Notes: generated by a model not told the origin, from the sequence alone. 64,000 nt of DNA from an uncultured Treponema sp. (GCA_947177175.1 CAMWTK010000002.1:1-64000); one strand, 5' to 3'; counted from the stretch's first letter, positions 18,687 through 26,460 are shown. Program-made: numbers and translations.

Positions 18687-18694
18687 AGTATACT
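18687..18694. promoter_or_regulatory. Shared palindromic -10 of the divergent fprA/uxaA promoters
   Basis: AGTATACT is self-complementary and gives TATACT on both strands, about 33 nt from each start codon region. Overlapping face-to-face promoters would make fprA and uxaA transcription mutually exclusive. Confidence 0.5.
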
Positions 18695-18726
18695 AAAGTC
18701 ACAGATTTTTCAATCAGAGGTATCTC

Positions 18727-20289
18727 ATGAGCAAAATTGCCATCAGAATCAACGCGGCGGATGTGGTCGCGGTCGCGCTCCAGCCGCTTTCCAAGGGAAC
18801 GCAGGTCACGCTTGAGGCAATGGACGACGTGCCGGAAGTCGTCGTGACGTTGCAGGAAGATATTACGGCGGGACACAAATTCGCAATCAAAGAGATAAAA
18901 AAAGGCGAGCCGATTATCAAATACGGCTACCCGATCGGCGAGGCGACGGAAGACATCGCGACGGGCAAGCACGTGCACACGCACAATATCCACACGCTGC
19001 TTTCGGGCGAGCTTGCCTACACCTACGACGGCGCAAAAGCAAAGGCCGCCTATGACGCCTGGTACAAAGACACCGAAAAACTCCGCGCCAACGTGCCGAC
19101 CGTCAACGTGTACAAGCGGAAAGACGGGCGCGTAGGCAGCCGCAATGAAGTGTGGGTCGTTCCGCTCGTGGGCTGCGTGAACAAAATCGCGGAAACGCTC
19201 GCCCAGTGGGCAAACGCGCAGTTCTGCGGCGGCGAGCCAAAGCCGAGCGAACAGGGCGGGCTGGAAGGATTCTTCACCTGGACGCACCCCTACGGCTGTT
19301 CGCAGATGGGCGGCGACAAAGAAACCACGGCAACTATCCTTGCTGATTTGGTTCATCACCCGAACGCGGGCGGCGTGCTTGTCGTCTCGCTCGGCTGTGA
19401 GGAAAACAACATTCCGTATTTCAAAGAATTCTTGGGCGCATACGACGAAAACCGCGTCAAATTCATGGTCGCGCAGAATTTTGAGGACGAACTCGCGGAA
19501 GGCAAAAAACTGCTGACCGAACTTGCCGAATACGCGGGCGCATTCAGACGCGAACCGGCTCCGCTCACCGACATCGTGCTCGGCATGAAGTGTGGCGGCT
19601 CGGACGGCATGAGCGGCATTACCGCGAACGCGCTCATCGGACGTATCTGCGACGCAATGACCGGCATGGGCGGGCGCGTCATGCTCACCGAAGTCCCCGA
19701 AATGTTCGGCGCAGAGCAGATGCTGATGAACCGCTGCGTGGACGAATCCCGCTTTGACAAGACCGTAAGCCTCATCAACGGATTCAAAGGCTACTACGCG
19801 CGTCACAACCAAGTCTGCTACGAAAATCCCTCACCGGGAAACAAGGCGGGCGGCATCACCACATTGGAAGACAAGTCGCTCGGCTGCGTACAGAAAGGCG
19901 GCAAAGCACCCGTCACCGGCGTATTGAAATACGGCGAACGCCTTACCGAAAAAGGGCTGACGCTCCTTGAAGGACCGGGCAACGACATCGTATCGACCAC
20001 GGGCATGACCGCCGCCGGTGCGAACATCATCCTGTTCTCGACCGGACGCGGCACGCCGCTCGGCGCACCCGTTCCCACCGTCAAAATCGCGACCAACCAT
20101 CCGCTTGCCCAAAACAAGCACGGCTGGATTGACTTTGACGCCGCCGATGTCCTTGACGAACCGAGCGACACCGTGCGCGACCGCCTGCTGCAACTGATTA
20201 TCGACATCGTTTCCGGCAGGAAAGTCACCAAAAACGAAAAGAACGGCTACCGCGAAATCGCCATTTTCAAAGACGGCGTGACGCTGTAA
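18727..20289 (+). CDS. uxaA: Altronate dehydratase (UxaA)
   Basis: A 520-residue full-length enzyme with the N-terminal SAF domain (about 1-95, containing GHKFAIKEIKKGEPIIKYG and THNIHT) and the large C-terminal UxaA domain (VNVYKRKDGRVGSRNEVWV, GCSQMGGD, GMKCGGSDG...SGITAN, MTAAGANIILFSTGRGTPLG). It removes water from D-altronate to give 2-keto-3-deoxygluconate in galacturonate catabolism. UxaC at 35.5 kb performs an earlier step of the same route and the pectinesterase lipoprotein at 26.6 kb could help release substrate. The SD AGAGG precedes the ATG. A terminator follows. Confidence 0.94.
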   Translation: MSKIAIRINAADVVAVALQPLSKGTQVTLEAMDDVPEVVVTLQEDITAGHKFAIKEIKKGEPIIKYGYPIGEATEDIATGKHVHTHNIHTLLSGELAYTYDGAKAKAAYDAWYKDTEKLRANVPTVNVYKRKDGRVGSRNEVWVVPLVGCVNKIAETLAQWANAQFCGGEPKPSEQGGLEGFFTWTHPYGCSQMGGDKETTATILADLVHHPNAGGVLVVSLGCEENNIPYFKEFLGAYDENRVKFMVAQNFEDELAEGKKLLTELAEYAGAFRREPAPLTDIVLGMKCGGSDGMSGITANALIGRICDAMTGMGGRVMLTEVPEMFGAEQMLMNRCVDESRFDKTVSLINGFKGYYARHNQVCYENPSPGNKAGGITTLEDKSLGCVQKGGKAPVTGVLKYGERLTEKGLTLLEGPGNDIVSTTGMTAAGANIILFSTGRGTPLGAPVPTVKIATNHPLAQNKHGWIDFDAADVLDEPSDTVRDRLLQLIIDIVSGRKVTKNEKNGYREIAIFKDGVTL

Positions 20290-20291
20290 AA

Positions 20292-20329
20292 GCAAGAACG
20301 CGCTCCACTACGAGGCGCGTTCTTGTTGC
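20292..20329 (+). terminator. Terminator-like hairpin after uxaA
   Basis: CAAGAACGCGC (20293-20303) pairs with GCGCGTTCTTG (20315-20325), 11-nt loop. The T-run after it is short, so efficiency is uncertain. Confidence 0.7.
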
Positions 20330-20391
20330 TTTCCGTCATTTTAACAATTGCCATCGCAAGTTTTGCCAAATAGAATAATCAATAATGTTAG

Positions 20392-20841
20392 TTATTGATT
20401 ATAGTATATTTTTTCATTTCTGTTCCAAAACGCGCCAAACTTATCAACGTTGCCCCAGTCACTTTCTGAGCCTTTATAATACACTGTTTTAAGTTCAGTG
20501 TTATAAAAAGCATATTGCTCAATATCTGTCACGCTTTTTGGAATTGTAACAGTTTTAAGGTTTGTACAGCCTGAAAAAGCCCACCACCCTATTTGTTTTA
20601 CTCCATCTTTTATTGTTACCTCTTCTATATTTTGATTATTCTCAAACGCCCTGTCAGCGATAATATCAATACGAGATGGAACGGTTACATGGGTGTCAGT
20701 ACCGTTGTACTTTACGAGCGTGTATACCCCATCGTCTCCTCTTTTAACCTCCATGTCATCTCCCCACTCATTGTCGCATCCCACGAACCCGACAATCAAT
20801 GCAAAGACCACAAAGAGCGCAACCAAAGGCTTCTTTTTCAT
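20392..20841 (-). CDS. BspA-type leucine-rich-repeat lipoprotein, short
   Basis: 149 residues. The signal peptide ends in the lipobox VGFVGC (Cys 22). After an acidic linker come about three LRR_5 (BspA/TpLRR) repeats: VTVPSRIDIIADRAFENN, EVTIKDGVKQIGWWAFSGC, TVTIPKSVTDIEQYAF. It ends with the common cap TVYYKGSESDWGNVD. BspA-like repeats are used by oral and gut treponemes for adhesion. It is unusually short for the family. It is AT-rich relative to the core and lies back to back with an XRE gene, with palindromic operator-like sites between. Confidence 0.85.
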   Translation of the reverse strand: MKKKPLVALFVVFALIVGFVGCDNEWGDDMEVKRGDDGVYTLVKYNGTDTHVTVPSRIDIIADRAFENNQNIEEVTIKDGVKQIGWWAFSGCTNLKTVTIPKSVTDIEQYAFYNTELKTVYYKGSESDWGNVDKFGAFWNRNEKIYYNQ

Positions 20842-20877
20842 ACTGTTACTCCTTCAATGAAAAAAAGATAGTTTTAT

Positions 20878-20964
20878 CCGCTAATAGCGGAGTTTATATC
20901 AACTCTATTAGAGTTTTGCGCAAAAGTCAAGCCAATAGTATAATTTGTACCTCTCTATTAGCGG
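20878..20964. promoter_or_regulatory. Promoter with three operator-like palindromes between the BspA lipoprotein and XRE genes
   Basis: A rightward promoter reads TTGCGC (20916-20921), 17-nt spacer, TATAAT (20939-20944). Around it lie CCGCTAATAGCGG (20878-20890), AACTCTATTAGAGTT (20901-20915) and CTCTATTAGCGG (20953-20964), all built as CTA-N-TAG dyads. One ends just before the -35 and one lies just after the -10. They are probably bound by the XRE protein encoded next door. Confidence 0.7.
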
Positions 20965-20974
20965 GTCAAACTAT

Positions 20975-21301
20975 ATGACAGAAATGGAAGTGCGAAAAAT
21001 TCTTGCACAGAATTTAAAAAACTTGAGAAAGCAACTCGGATTATCACAACAAAAACTTGCGAATGAGCTTCAAATGGCAATGACGTTTATCAACGACATT
21101 GAAAATTGCAAAAAATGGGTTTCGCCCGAAACGCTTGCAAAGTTTTCAATGTTTTTTAATGTGCCAGTCGGAGCGTTGTTTGCCGGGGAATCTTTTTCAG
21201 AAGACCCCCAATGTAACCCGCAAAAAGAAAATTTCATAAAAATCATAACAGAAGAACTGCATCGCACAATCGACAAAACTGCGGAAAAATTTTTAGCATA
21301 A
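20975..21301 (+). CDS. XRE-family helix-turn-helix regulator
   Basis: 108 residues. An HTH_3 domain occupies about 5-62 (LKNLRKQLGLSQQKLANELQ, then FINDIENCKKWVSPETLAKF, VPVGALF), followed by a short tail. The ATG at 20975 is preferred to the TTG 30 nt upstream; only a weak GCGGG lies before it. Its own promoter carries dyad sites that suggest autoregulation and joint control of the divergent BspA-like lipoprotein. No obvious phage genes are nearby. Confidence 0.85.
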   Translation: MTEMEVRKILAQNLKNLRKQLGLSQQKLANELQMAMTFINDIENCKKWVSPETLAKFSMFFNVPVGALFAGESFSEDPQCNPQKENFIKIITEELHRTIDKTAEKFLA

Positions 21302-21359
21302 AGACACGGAGAATAGGAACATAAACGAACCGATTGCTGACATTCGATTAAATCGGTAT

Positions 21360-21500
21360 CGGCACTGCAAGAGTTTGTTTTATGGCACTACACAAACTCC
21401 TGTCTACGCACTACAGGACTTCGTGTATAGGCACTACAGGTGTTTGTTTTATAGCATGAAACGAACTCGTGTAGTGCCTATACACAAAAAATTTCAGCGC
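21360..21500. repeat. Hairpin cluster with a 63-nt near-perfect inverted repeat
   Basis: GTGTATAGGCACTACA (21423-21438) pairs perfectly with 21470-21485. The 31-nt interior also folds (GTTTGTTTTAT against ATGAAACGAAC), giving about 26 of 30 matched positions across the whole hairpin. Upstream, AGAGTTTGT can pair with ACAAACTCCT across 21370-21400. The word CACTACA occurs three times directly and once inverted. No open frame fits. It could be a structured RNA, a small non-autonomous mobile element or its relic. Confidence 0.65.
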
Positions 21501-21580
21501 ATACCGCAAAACAATATGATTTAAGGAAGAACAACCCGCTTGCCGATGATACAATCCCCGCATTCCCTGCCAATCAGATT

Positions 21581-21664
21581 AAAAAAACACGCCGTATTTT
21601 AAAAATTTTACGGCGTATTTTTAAAAAAGTACGGCGTATATTTTTTAAACACGCCGTACTTTTC
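21581..21664 (+). repeat. Dispersed ACGGCGT double-hairpin repeat, copy A
   Basis: Four heptamers in the order ACGCCGT (21589), ACGGCGT (21610), ACGGCGT (21631), ACGCCGT (21651), separated by A/T runs, form two hairpins. The reverse complement of 35389-35470 matches it closely over about 80 nt. The rest of the 21302-21709 gap holds the hairpin cluster at 21360-21500 and the tRNA promoter; I see no gene there. Confidence 0.85.
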
Positions 21665-21665
21665 C

Positions 21666-21694
21666 TTGACATTTTCCAAAAATCGGCTTATACT
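21666..21694 (+). promoter_or_regulatory. Consensus promoter of the initiator tRNA gene
   Basis: TTGACA (21666-21671), 17-nt spacer, TATACT (21689-21694). Predicted transcription starts about 9 nt before the tRNA. Confidence 0.85.
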
Positions 21695-21709
21695 GTCCAA
21701 ACATTACGA

Positions 21710-21782
21710 CGCTGGGTAGAGCAGTTGGCAGCTCGTCGGGCTCATAACCCGGAGGCCGTTGGTTCAAGTCCAACCCCAGCTA
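21710..21782 (+). tRNA. Initiator tRNA-Met (CAU)
   Basis: Cloverleaf visible by eye. The D stem is GAGC/GCTC. The anticodon loop CTCATAA has the three consecutive G-C pairs (GGG/CCC) that mark initiator tRNAs. The T arm is GTTGG-TTCAAGT-CCAAC. The acceptor pairs G2-C71 to G7-C66 with C1 facing T72, i.e. the unpaired first position expected of an initiator, here C-U instead of the usual C-A. CCA is not encoded. Own promoter and terminator, so a single-gene unit. Confidence 0.9.
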
Positions 21783-21791
21783 ACACAAAGG

Positions 21792-21822
21792 ACAACCCGC
21801 TTTGGCGGGTTGTTGTTTTTTT
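21792..21822 (+). terminator. Terminator of the tRNA gene
   Basis: ACAACCCGC (21792-21800), TTTG loop, GCGGGTTGT (21805-21813), then a run of T. Confidence 0.9.
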
Positions 21823-21888
21823 CGGGAAATAATTCCTTTTGGCCGTTCGTGTCATCAACATTACAGGCCGTAATATGCCAACTTTCTG

Positions 21889-22119
21889 TTAAAGGTCGTT
21901 CAGTTTTTCTTCGATAGTTCCCACGAATTCTGTCAGCGACATTCCAAAACAATGTGCTATATTGTAAAGAATCGTTATTGACGGTATTTTCTTTCCTTTT
22001 TCAATTTCAGATATATAAACTTGGTGCGAATCTATGGCGTCCGCAAGTTTTTCTTGTGAAATATGTTTCTTTTTTCGCAGTTCCTTTATAACCTGCGCAA
22101 CCGCCATATTCATTTCCAT
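21889..22119 (-). CDS. Small XRE-family regulator
   Basis: 76 residues, almost entirely one HTH_3 domain (VIKELRKKKHISQEKLADAI, VYISEIEKGKKIPSITILYNIAHCFG). The start could be 22119 or 22113; neither has a clear ribosome-binding site. The gap to the divergent gene at 22222 contains a TATAAGCAA/TTGCTTATA inverted repeat, a candidate operator. Such short single-domain regulators are typical of accessory islands. Confidence 0.82.
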   Translation of the reverse strand: MEMNMAVAQVIKELRKKKHISQEKLADAIDSHQVYISEIEKGKKIPSITILYNIAHCFGMSLTEFVGTIEEKLNDL

Positions 22120-22137
22120 CGCAGAAAGAATAGAAAA

Positions 22138-22172
22138 ATATAAGCAAAAACATTATAAGTTATTGCTTATAT
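22138..22172. promoter_or_regulatory. Inverted repeat between divergent XRE and secreted-protein genes
   Basis: ATATAAGCAA (22138-22147) and TTGCTTATAT (22163-22172) are exact inverted copies 15 nt apart, in an AT-rich divergent promoter region. Likely operator of the 21889 regulator. Confidence 0.55.
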
Positions 22173-22221
22173 TTTAAAATTGCTGTAATCTTCTTCTAAA
22201 ATTACATTAAAGGAGTTTTCT

Positions 22222-22731
22222 ATGAAAAAAATATTGGCACTTATTGCGTTATGCTTTTGCGGTTATCTTTGTTTTTCGGAATCTCTAGAAGGGAGTCTTG
22301 ATGGGAATGCGCATATATTTTCCTACAATACTTTGAAACGTATACATGAGCAAAAGAATACTATGTCAGAATATAGCGCGAATGGGTTAATTCAATGGTA
22401 CAACAGGGTAAAGGATTCTTGCGGGAACAATGAGCTTCTTTTCGAGCAGAAAAAAGAAACCGAATTTGCAAATAAAGGTATAGTAATTACTGGCTATGTT
22501 TATCAGGTTCGGAAAAGCTTTTTTGATGAGTATATTGTCGAGCTTGACACTTCGGACTCTTTTTATGTCGGAGTTGTGTACCCCAAAAAGATTTCGCAGG
22601 CAATGGTCAGCGAACTTATGAACTTAAAGCGAGACGATTATTTCAAAGCCATTGTGTGCACAAGGTCAACGTGTCGGTATGTCGATGTGCCTGTTTGGAA
22701 TCAGAACGGAGTTTACAGAACTGAGCCATAA
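22222..22731 (+). CDS. Secreted OB-fold-like protein
   Basis: 169 residues with a Sec signal peptide (cleavage near LCFSES, residue 19-20). The remainder has a beta-barrel-like pattern, GIVITGYVYQVRKSFFDEYIVEL...FYVGVVYPKK, with a KRDDYFKAIVCTRSTC ending. This resembles the tRNA_anti-like (OB-fold) secreted proteins of bacteria, though I rank that as a suggestion. SD AGGAG precedes the ATG. First of four consecutive small plus-strand genes (22222-24037) in an AT-rich block. Confidence 0.7.
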   Translation: MKKILALIALCFCGYLCFSESLEGSLDGNAHIFSYNTLKRIHEQKNTMSEYSANGLIQWYNRVKDSCGNNELLFEQKKETEFANKGIVITGYVYQVRKSFFDEYIVELDTSDSFYVGVVYPKKISQAMVSELMNLKRDDYFKAIVCTRSTCRYVDVPVWNQNGVYRTEP

Positions 22732-22758
22732 AATATAACGTAAGCCAGGAGTATGAAA

Positions 22759-23361
22759 ATGAAAAAAATCATTCAAATTTTTATTATTGTCGCAACTTTC
22801 GTTTCGTGCGCGTCAACGAAAAATGCGCCGAATGAAACAAGTGTTGAAAAAAAGCAGACTTCAAAAAATACGAGCGAAAAATGTATCCTGCCTTCAGATA
22901 TTTTTGACCGATTGCAACGTCCTTTAGGTCACAAAGTGTCAACTCAATTACAACCTGTTAGTCGAAAAAACTGGGAATATCACATGGCTGGAATTGGTTG
23001 GTGGGATATATATTTGCTAAGTGGCAAAAAATTAGGGAATGGTATATACGAAAAATCTGTTGAAACAACTGCCGACAACGAAATCATTGAACTGCACGGC
23101 ATAAAAAGTCCGTCTGACAATACAGTGAATATGGTAGAAATACTTTTTGTCGCACAAGACAAGAATTCTGTGGAAAACATACGGAATGAATTTCAGCAGG
23201 AAGCCACGAAATTTTTCGGAAAACAGGGAAAGCAATCTGTCGGCTCTACAGAGTGGGAGTCGGGCTGGTTTTCCTATGCTTCATACAGCATACAACAACA
23301 TGAAAGCGGAAAATGGATTTACCTTGTAAGTGCATTTGACGCTTCAAATTCTTTATATTAG
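22759..23361 (+). CDS. Lipoprotein of unknown function
   Basis: 200 residues. The lipobox VATFVSC gives lipid Cys 17. It is followed by a Lys/Asn/Thr-rich linker and a mixed alpha/beta domain (NTVNMVEILFVAQDKNSVENIRNEF). The ATG at 22759 is chosen over 22753 because CCAGGAG then stands at normal distance. I do not recognise a family. Same orientation and spacing as its neighbours, so probably one operon with 22222, 23370 and 23639. Confidence 0.7.
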   Translation: MKKIIQIFIIVATFVSCASTKNAPNETSVEKKQTSKNTSEKCILPSDIFDRLQRPLGHKVSTQLQPVSRKNWEYHMAGIGWWDIYLLSGKKLGNGIYEKSVETTADNEIIELHGIKSPSDNTVNMVEILFVAQDKNSVENIRNEFQQEATKFFGKQGKQSVGSTEWESGWFSYASYSIQQHESGKWIYLVSAFDASNSLY

Positions 23362-23369
23362 GAGTTTTT

Positions 23370-23642
23370 ATGGAAGAACAAAAAACAATAATTGACCAAG
23401 AAAAATTCATTTTTAACAATACGGCATATATTGCACGAACATATCATCCAAGCGGAAGAAGTTGCATATACGGCGAAATCGTCTATGCAGACAGCGGAGA
23501 ACGACCGTATAGAAAAATGCGGGCAATAGCACGAGAATACTTACGCCCCTATGGAATCATCATTCCAACGAAAGCAAGCAGCAACGTCACCCATGCCGCT
23601 GTACGCAAATTGATTGAAACTATCAAGGAGCATAAAAAATGA
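23370..23642 (+). CDS. Small basic protein of unknown function
   Basis: 90 residues, soluble, Arg/Lys/Tyr-rich (FIFNNTAYIARTYHPSGRSC, YRKMRAIAREYLRPYG), with a C-terminal helix. No motif recognised. GGAG 7 nt before the ATG. Its stop overlaps the start of the next gene by 3 nt. Confidence 0.62.
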   Translation: MEEQKTIIDQEKFIFNNTAYIARTYHPSGRSCIYGEIVYADSGERPYRKMRAIAREYLRPYGIIIPTKASSNVTHAAVRKLIETIKEHKK

Positions 23643-24037
23643 TCGCAACGTATATAAAATGGAGCAAACGCGCGCTCTTGCTTGTGTGTATCGGGTTTTT
23701 TATGCCCATTTCATGCAACTGCAATGGCGTTACTTTGACAAAACAGTTTTGGAATGCAGACGAAAAAGGATCTGCCGTGTGCATGGCATTAGTTTTCATA
23801 GCCGCCGCAATCAGTATCATATATTCGCAATTTTATAGAGACGATTTGGAAGAAGAATCGCTTACCGCAGACCATGTTTTCCTTGCAATAAGTTTTTTTG
23901 GCGGGCTAGGGTCTATCGGTCGAATAGCAGCAGAATATAGTCTTTCAAGTTTTCAAATAGGCGCGATATTGATAATTATTGGCTGGATTCTGTCATTTTA
24001 TTTTTTACGATTGGCTTCCCAAAACAAGAAAACGTAA
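23639..24037 (+). CDS. Small integral membrane protein of unknown function
   Basis: 132 residues with about four hydrophobic segments (10-28, 46-62, 80-98, 106-126) and three Cys near residues 26-28. The ATG overlaps the previous stop (ATGA) and has AAGGAG 10 nt upstream, so translation is coupled to the 23370 gene. Family unknown. Last gene of the AT-rich accessory block before dnaN. Confidence 0.65.
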   Translation: MIATYIKWSKRALLLVCIGFFMPISCNCNGVTLTKQFWNADEKGSAVCMALVFIAAAISIIYSQFYRDDLEEESLTADHVFLAISFFGGLGSIGRIAAEYSLSSFQIGAILIIIGWILSFYFLRLASQNKKT

Positions 24038-24107
24038 TCTCTCCATGCCCCCCATTTTTCCCCGCGTTCCTTGGCAAAAGAAAACACAAGACAAACCGCG
24101 CGAATTG

Positions 24108-24116
24108 TGCTATAAT
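24108..24116 (+). promoter_or_regulatory. Extended -10 promoter of dnaN
   Basis: TGC-TATAAT with the hexamer at 24111-24116, about 52 nt before the dnaN ATG. The 131-nt gap upstream shows no DnaA-box cluster and no dnaA gene. Confidence 0.6.
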
Positions 24117-24168
24117 ACTACGATACTACGGCGGCTTGTGCAGGGGGCCGTTCCTAAGGGAGTAAGAC

Positions 24169-25284
24169 ATGAAGTTTACCTTTGACCGCGACGCGATGAT
24201 CAGCGAGATTTCCATTGCGCAGGAGATTATCTCCACAAAAAGCGCGATTTCCATTCTTTCAAACGTGCTGCTCACGGCGCAGAACAACGCGCTTGTCATC
24301 AAGGCGACCGACATAAAAGTGAATTTTGAGACGAAAATTCCCGTTGACGTTCAGGAAGAAGGTTCGACGACGATTTTCTGCGATAAATTCATGGGAATCC
24401 TTGCGTCGCTCCCCGCAGGCGAGATTGAGTGCAACCTTGAGCAGAAAGACAACCAGACCGTCGCGATTATCCGCCACACGACGAAAAAAATCAAATTCCA
24501 GCTCAAATGTATGTCGCAGGACAAATTCCCGGAATTCCCCGAAGTGCAGGAAGTGCCGTTCTTTGAAGTGCCCGGCAAAGAGCTGAAGGCGATGATCGCG
24601 CAGACATCGTTTGCGGTGAGCGAGGACGAGACGCGCTACTTTATGAACGGCGTTTATTTTGAGAAAAAAGAGGACAACCTCGTGCTTGTCGCGACCGACG
24701 GCCGCCGCCTTGCGTATGCGTCAAAGACGGTGCTGGGCGGCGTGATGGATTTTCCGTCCGCAATCGTGCACCCAAAAGTGCTGAACATCGTGGCAAAACA
24801 CGCGTCCGACGAAGGCAATATTTCCGTCGCGATCGTGGACAAGATGATTTTCTTCCGCTTTGCAAACTACGAGCTTTCTTCGACCCTGCTTGACGGCCAG
24901 TTTCCCAATTATCAGCGCGTCATTCCCGAACATCAGCCGAACAGTTTTCAGGTGCAGAAAAGCGATTTGGTGGACGCGCTCAAGCGCACGTCGCTCATGG
25001 TGGACAAAAAGGCGGGGCGCATTTTCCTGACGGCAAGCCCCGGACTGCTCACCGTCACGTCGCAGGAATCGGACTTGGGCGACGCAAAGGAAGAATTCCC
25101 GTGCCAGTACGACGGGCAGGAAATCACGATCGCAATGAACTACCATTATGTGGAAGAGCCGCTCAAAGTGATTGCCGGAGACCGCATTACCTTTGCGTTC
25201 TCCGAGGCGATGAAAGCGGTGACGCTCCGCCCGGAACCGGCGGAAGATTATTTCCACATCATCATGCCCATGCAGATGGCGTAA
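24169..25284 (+). CDS. dnaN: DNA polymerase III beta clamp
   Basis: 371 residues, the normal length for three clamp domains. Recognisable stretches are LSNVLLTAQNNALVIKATDI, SFAVSEDETRYFMNGVYFE, VATDGRRLAYA and the C-terminal FHIIMPMQM (the M-P-hydrophobic end that lines the partner-binding pocket). It tethers polymerase and other enzymes to DNA. GGGAG precedes the ATG. recF follows with no gap. Unlike the classic order, no dnaA stands upstream; instead there is an accessory block. Confidence 0.97.
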   Translation: MKFTFDRDAMISEISIAQEIISTKSAISILSNVLLTAQNNALVIKATDIKVNFETKIPVDVQEEGSTTIFCDKFMGILASLPAGEIECNLEQKDNQTVAIIRHTTKKIKFQLKCMSQDKFPEFPEVQEVPFFEVPGKELKAMIAQTSFAVSEDETRYFMNGVYFEKKEDNLVLVATDGRRLAYASKTVLGGVMDFPSAIVHPKVLNIVAKHASDEGNISVAIVDKMIFFRFANYELSSTLLDGQFPNYQRVIPEHQPNSFQVQKSDLVDALKRTSLMVDKKAGRIFLTASPGLLTVTSQESDLGDAKEEFPCQYDGQEITIAMNYHYVEEPLKVIAGDRITFAFSEAMKAVTLRPEPAEDYFHIIMPMQMA

Positions 25285-26376
25285 ATGCCCGTCCTTTCCG
25301 TCTCGTATTGCAATTACCGCAACCTCGCCGACGAAACAATCAGTCTTGTCTCCAAAGAAGTTTTTTTTGTGGGCGAAAACGGGCAGGGCAAAAGCAACCT
25401 GCTCGAATCGATATATTGCTCCGCCTATGGCGCGTCGTTCAGGACGCATACGGACGCGGAAATCGTCAGAAAAGGTGAGGCGGCGTTCAGCGTGCGCACG
25501 ATGTACCGGGACGAAACCGGCAACACGAGCAGCATTCTGGTCGCCTTGGAAAACGGAAAAAAACGAATCGAAAAAAACGGCAAGCGCGTGCAGGACCGCA
25601 AGGAGCTGATAAACACCATGCCGTGCGTCCTGTTCTGCCATGACGACTTGGATTTTGTGGTGGGCGAGCCGGAACGCCGCCGTTTTTTCATCGACCAGTC
25701 GCTTTCAATGTACGACGTGATGTATATCGACGTGATGCGCCGCTACAAGCGCGTCCTCAAAAGCCGCAATTTGTCGCTCAAAGAACACCGCTACGACATG
25801 CTCGACGCGTATGACGTACAGCTCGCGCAGAACGGCGTGGAAATCGAGCGCAAGCGGCGCGATGCAATCTTTCAGTTCAACCAGATTTTTGGCAGACGCT
25901 ACGAAGAAATCACGGGTATTGACGGGCTTGCGATCAAGTACGAACCGTCCTGGAGCATGAAAGACAATATCATTCCCCGGCAGGACGACGTGCTTGCCGT
26001 GCTGCACGAAAAACGCGAGACGGACAAACTGCTCGGCACAACGATGAGCGGCCCGCACCGCGACCGAATCCGATTTGTCCGCAACGGCACGAATTTCATT
26101 CCCGAAGCGTCTACCGGGCAACGGCGGCTGATTGCGATTTTGCTGCGCGTGGCACAGGCCCTGTTCTACACGCAGGCCGTCGGCAAAAATCCTATCCTGC
26201 TCATGGACGACGTACTCCTCGAACTTGACCCCGACAAACGGCAGAGCGTCACGCAGCACCTGCCCGCCTACGACCAGTTGTTCTGCACGTTCCTGCCGGG
26301 CGAACCTTACGAACGCTACCGCCACAGCACAACCAAAGTGTTCACCGTCGCGGGCGGCAACTGGCACGAAGCGTGA
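25285..26376 (+). CDS. recF: Recombination mediator RecF
   Basis: 363 residues, SMC-like ATPase. The Walker A GENGQGKSN lies near residues 30-38, the signature region STGQRRLIAILL near 275 and Walker B PILLMDDVLLELD near 300. It helps load RecA on gapped DNA. The ATG follows the dnaN stop with zero spacing, so the two are coupled. The usual downstream partner dciA comes only 2.9 kb later, after the pectinesterase gene. Confidence 0.96.
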   Translation: MPVLSVSYCNYRNLADETISLVSKEVFFVGENGQGKSNLLESIYCSAYGASFRTHTDAEIVRKGEAAFSVRTMYRDETGNTSSILVALENGKKRIEKNGKRVQDRKELINTMPCVLFCHDDLDFVVGEPERRRFFIDQSLSMYDVMYIDVMRRYKRVLKSRNLSLKEHRYDMLDAYDVQLAQNGVEIERKRRDAIFQFNQIFGRRYEEITGIDGLAIKYEPSWSMKDNIIPRQDDVLAVLHEKRETDKLLGTTMSGPHRDRIRFVRNGTNFIPEASTGQRRLIAILLRVAQALFYTQAVGKNPILLMDDVLLELDPDKRQSVTQHLPAYDQLFCTFLPGEPYERYRHSTTKVFTVAGGNWHEA

Positions 26377-26460
26377 CGTGGCAGACAATCTAGCACAAAA
26401 AAACCGTAATAATAGATAAACTAGTCGGAATTATACTAGCGTTTTTGGAAAAAGGTATGT

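Noticed and set aside
18655-19812. Open extension of the fprA frame across uxaA
   Set aside because: Antisense shadow of a well-recognised gene; the GGAG-ATG at 18654 fits the known FprA length.
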